Source of the DNA: Nitrincola iocasae
GTDB lineage: Bacteria > Pseudomonadota > Gammaproteobacteria > Pseudomonadales > Balneatricaceae
Length of the DNA stretch: 64,000 nucleotides
Reading direction: 5' to 3'
Assembly (NCBI RefSeq): GCF_008727795.1
Contig: NZ_CP044222.1
Span: 310,001-374,000 of the forward strand
Shown: piece after piece, positions 60,911 to 64,000 of the stretch
Numbering within the stretch: the first letter of the stretch is position 1
Layout: every line of letters begins with the position of its first letter
Notes under the pieces: generated by a model
Told to the model about the DNA's origin: nothing
The model's database searches: none
What the model saw: the letters and a program-made list of their open reading frames with translations, nothing else
Made by a program: the position numbers and the translations under genes

Positions 60911-61867
60911 ATGGAACTGATCCGAGGCTTACATAATCTGCGCGACAAACACCGAGGCTGTGTGGCCACCATTGGTAATTTCGATGGCGTACACCTGGGT
61001 CACCAGAAAGTGCTGCAACAGGTCAAGCAGAAAGCGGCTGAAATGGGCCTGCCGAGTGTCGTAATTATCTTTGAACCTCAGCCGCGGGAGTTCTTTGCTG
61101 GCAGTGATGCACCGCCACGGCTGACGCGCTTTGATGAAAAGGTGCGGCTGTTGCGGGATCAGGGTATTGACCGGGTACTGTGTCTGACATTCAACGCCCG
61201 TTTGCGCAGTATGTCGGCGCAGGCGTTTGTCGATGAATTACTGCTCAATGGCCTGCATGTGCGGCACTTTGTTGTCGGTGATGATTTTCGCTTCGGTTGT
61301 GACCGCACTGGTGATTATGCCATGCTGGAAGCCACCGGAGCCGCGCATGATTTTTCGGTAGAGAATACGCATACCTACCTGATTAACGAACAGCGAGTGA
61401 GCAGTACGCTGGTCAGAGAAACACTGATGCGCGGTGACTTTGAACTGGCCGAACAACTGCTGGGACGCCCCTACCGTGTGACCGGGCGGGTGCAGCATGG
61501 CAATAAACTCGGTCGTCAGTTGGGCGTGCCTACCGCCAATGTGCGTATGCACCGCTTCCGGTGCCCGTTACAGGGTGTCTACACGGTACGGGCCCGCTTT
61601 TGCGGGCATGACCTCGAGGCTATCTGTAATGTCGGTGTCAGACCGACGATTAATGGCCGCTTGCCGGTTTTGGAAGTACACCTGTTCGATTGGGATCAGG
61701 ATCTCTACGGGCAGTTGATGCAGGTCGAGTTTCTGCATTTTTTACGTCCCGAAAAGCGCTTTGATGGACTTGATGCGTTAAAAACACAGATTTTTTCAGA
61801 TATTGAAACGGCCCGTCTCTGGTTTGCTGACAGCACCGGGCAGAATTCACTTGCGGAAGTTAACTGA
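60911..61867 (+). CDS. ribF: bifunctional riboflavin kinase/FAD synthetase
   Basis: RibF converts riboflavin to FMN and then to FAD, using the product of the rib genes at 7022-13011. The N-terminal adenylyltransferase domain shows ATIGNFDGVHLGHQKVL (near residue 20) and DDFRFGCDRTGDY; the C-terminal kinase domain starts about residue 183 with GRPYRVTGRVQHGNKLGRQL then GVPTANV. Length 318 is normal. ileS starts one base after its stop, the conserved murJ-ribF-ileS order. Confidence 0.97.
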   Translation: MELIRGLHNLRDKHRGCVATIGNFDGVHLGHQKVLQQVKQKAAEMGLPSVVIIFEPQPREFFAGSDAPPRLTRFDEKVRLLRDQGIDRVLCLTFNARLRSMSAQAFVDELLLNGLHVRHFVVGDDFRFGCDRTGDYAMLEATGAAHDFSVENTHTYLINEQRVSSTLVRETLMRGDFELAEQLLGRPYRVTGRVQHGNKLGRQLGVPTANVRMHRFRCPLQGVYTVRARFCGHDLEAICNVGVRPTINGRLPVLEVHLFDWDQDLYGQLMQVEFLHFLRPEKRFDGLDALKTQIFSDIETARLWFADSTGQNSLAEVN

Positions 61868-61868
61868 T

Positions 61869-64000
61869 ATGACCGATTACAAACACACTCTGAATCTGCC
61901 GGAAACCGAGTTTCCGATGCGCGGTAATCTGCCACAGCGTGAACCAGCTCGTCTGGCGCGCTGGGCTGAGATCGATCTTTACGCACGTCTGCGTGAAGAA
62001 GGGCAGGGTCGTCGCAAATTTATTTTGCATGATGGCCCTCCTTACGCCAACGGCAGTATTCATATTGGTCATGCGGTTAACAAAGTGATCAAGGACATGA
62101 TTGTCAAAGCGAAAACCCTGAGTGGTTTTGATGCACCCTATATCCCTGGCTGGGACTGTCATGGTTTGCCGATTGAGCACAAGGTGGAAACCACCATCGG
62201 TCGTGCCGGTGACAAGGTGCCCTTCCGCGAATTTCGTCAGCAGTGCCGTGATTACGCGACCAAGCAGATCAAGGGGCAAAAAGACGATTTTATCCGCCTG
62301 GGCGTGATTGGTGACTGGGATAAGCCTTACCTGACCATGAATGCCGAAACTGAAGCCAATATCGTGCGTTCACTGGGCAAGATCATTGAAAACGGTCATC
62401 TGGTGAAGGGCTACAAGCCAGTCTACTGGAGCGTGGTCGGTCAGTCGGCTTTGGCGGAAGCTGAAGTCGAGTATCAGGAAAAAACCTCTATCGCCATCGA
62501 TGTGCGCATGACCGTAGCGGATGAAAGCGCCGTGCTGGCTCTGTTCAATACCACGGCGGGCGAAGGTCCTGTGTCCATTGTGATCTGGACCACCACCCCT
62601 TGGACCATCCCGGCCAATCAGGCGGTATCGCTGCATGCCGAGTTGAATTACGCCCTGGTTGAAACCGCGATCAATCACGGTAAAGAGCGCCTGATCGTTG
62701 CGGCTGAGATGGTTGACACTATCATGGCACGCTGGGGTATTCAGCAGTACCAGGTACTGGCAGAGTGTAGTGGTAAAGCGCTGGAAGGTCAGTTGTTGCA
62801 GCATCCGGTGTTTGACCGCCAGGTACCGGTGATCCTCGGTGATCACGTGACTACTGAAGCGGGTACGGGTGCGGTGCACACCGCGCCGGATCATGGTATG
62901 GAAGACTTTATCGTGGGCCAGGAATATGGTCTGGACACGCTGAATCTGGTGCAGGCCAACGGTACTTACAGTGATGCGGCTGGCGAATTTGCTGGCGTGC
63001 ATGTTTACAAGGCCGATGAGCCTGTCTGTGATGCCCTGGAACGTGAACACAAACTGGTACACATGAAAAAATTCCAGCATAGCTATCCGCACTGCTGGCG
63101 CACCAAAACTCCGCTGATTTACCGCGCCACGCCGCAGTGGTTTATCTCTATGGATGATAAAAACCTGCGTGCCGATGCGCTTGAAGCGATCAAAGGGGTG
63201 CAGTGGTTCCCTGGTTGGGGTCAGGCACGTATCGAAGCCATGTTTGAGCAGAGCCCGGACTGGTGTATATCGCGTCAGCGTACCTGGGGGGTGCCGATTA
63301 CGCTGTTCACTCATAAGCAGACCGGCGAGCTGCATCCGCGTACTCAGGAGCTGATTGAAGCCGTAGCGCTGCGTATCGAAAAAGACGGTATCGATGCCTG
63401 GTTTGAGCTGGATGCCGCCGAATTGTTGGGCGAAGAAGCAGCTGATTACGATAAAGTCACCGACACTCTGGATGTCTGGTTTGATTCAGGCACCACACAT
63501 AATTCAGTGTTGCGCACCCGTGAAGAGCTGCAGTTCCCGGCCGATATGTATCTGGAAGGTTCCGATCAGCACCGTGGCTGGTTCCAGTCATCGCTGAAAA
63601 CTTCTATCGCTATCAACGGTGTGGCCCCTTACAAACAGGTACTGACGCACGGCTTTGTGGTGGATGAGAAGGGCTATAAAATGTCCAAGTCCCTGGGCAA
63701 TGTCATTGCGCCACAAGAGGTGACCGACAGCATGGGCGCCGATATTCTGCGCCTGTGGGTGTCAGCCACTGACTATTCAGGTGAGATGGCGGTATCCAAA
63801 CAGATACTGCAGCGTACTGCCGATGCCTATCGACGTATCCGCAACACCTCACGCTTTTTGTTGGCAAACCTGACGGGTTTTGATCCGGCCAAAGACCTGG
63901 TTGAACCGGACCAGATGCTGGCACTGGATCGCTGGGCCGTGGATGCTGCCTGGCGTCTGCAGCAGAAAATCATTGCTGCCTATGATGACTACCGCTTCCT
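61869..64000 (+). CDS. ileS: isoleucyl-tRNA synthetase, 5' part
   Basis: IleS charges isoleucine tRNA; the window holds the first 710 or so residues of about 940. The class I HIGH motif is in NGSIHIGHAVNK (near residue 64) and KMSKS in GYKMSKSLGN (near residue 605). The editing domain with WTTTPWTIPANQA lies in between. The C-terminal anticodon-binding part and zinc site run past the window edge. In many bacteria lspA follows. Confidence 0.97.
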   Translation, partial: MTDYKHTLNLPETEFPMRGNLPQREPARLARWAEIDLYARLREEGQGRRKFILHDGPPYANGSIHIGHAVNKVIKDMIVKAKTLSGFDAPYIPGWDCHGLPIEHKVETTIGRAGDKVPFREFRQQCRDYATKQIKGQKDDFIRLGVIGDWDKPYLTMNAETEANIVRSLGKIIENGHLVKGYKPVYWSVVGQSALAEAEVEYQEKTSIAIDVRMTVADESAVLALFNTTAGEGPVSIVIWTTTPWTIPANQAVSLHAELNYALVETAINHGKERLIVAAEMVDTIMARWGIQQYQVLAECSGKALEGQLLQHPVFDRQVPVILGDHVTTEAGTGAVHTAPDHGMEDFIVGQEYGLDTLNLVQANGTYSDAAGEFAGVHVYKADEPVCDALEREHKLVHMKKFQHSYPHCWRTKTPLIYRATPQWFISMDDKNLRADALEAIKGVQWFPGWGQARIEAMFEQSPDWCISRQRTWGVPITLFTHKQTGELHPRTQELIEAVALRIEKDGIDAWFELDAAELLGEEAADYDKVTDTLDVWFDSGTTHNSVLRTREELQFPADMYLEGSDQHRGWFQSSLKTSIAINGVAPYKQVLTHGFVVDEKGYKMSKSLGNVIAPQEVTDSMGADILRLWVSATDYSGEMAVSKQILQRTADAYRRIRNTSRFLLANLTGFDPAKDLVEPDQMLALDRWAVDAAWRLQQKIIAAYDDYRF

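Overview
The window reads as the chromosome of a marine-type gammaproteobacterium, probably in or near the Oceanospirillales. This is an inference from gene order and protein style: radA, ettA, glyA, nrdR-rib-nusB-thiL-pgpA, xseB-ispA-dxs with pomAB, fabAB, rplU-rpmA-obgE-proB and rpsT/murJ-ribF-ileS. I cannot name a genus from sequence alone. No rRNA or tRNA gene was recognised.

Layout. 1-207 is the 5' end of an AT-rich adenine methyltransferase gene leaving the window. 296-19609 is core genome: DNA repair, a PilZ/GGDEF pair, translation factor EttA, one-carbon and riboflavin synthesis, isoprenoid synthesis, a sodium-type flagellar stator, an ABC1-family kinase and a thioesterase. 19695-24397 is a probable arsenosugar (organoarsenical) locus: an ArsS-like radical SAM enzyme, a methylthioinosine-phosphorylase-like enzyme, two small glycosyltransferases of the families usually found with ArsS, a sigma factor with a zinc-finger anti-sigma protein, and an ICMT-like membrane methyltransferase. 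No arsM is present in the window.

24395-42453 is an 18-kb type I-E CRISPR-Cas island bounded by a perfect 30-bp direct repeat. Next to the left copy is a short in-frame chimera made of pieces of the neighbouring sigma and anti-sigma genes. The island carries a BrxR/CapW-like WYL regulator, an unrecognised 345-codon gene that opens the operon, then cas3, cas8e, cas11, cas7e, cas5e, cas6e, a KilA-N-domain gene, cas1 and cas2. An array of 79 repeats and 78 spacers with an exact 61-bp period follows. cas8e is split by an intact 1261-bp IS3-family element with a 3-bp target duplication, so interference is probably off while adaptation genes remain intact. The KilA-N gene contains a perfect 32-bp palindrome inside its coding sequence.

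42468-43347 carries a broken RES-domain toxin and a complete ccdAB module. Core genome resumes after that: a TAXI-type solute-binding protein, a universal stress protein, a SulP transporter, two glycerolipid acyltransferases, pxpABC (5-oxoprolinase) directly downstream of fabAB, ispB, tag, rplU-rpmA-obgE-proB, rpsT, murJ, ribF and the start of ileS.

The most unusual elements are the two non-Cas genes embedded in the I-E operon (the 345-codon leader gene and the KilA-N gene), the palindrome inside the latter, and the direct repeats plus chimeric scar that mark the island edges. All identifications come from reading the sequence and motif recall; no database search was run.
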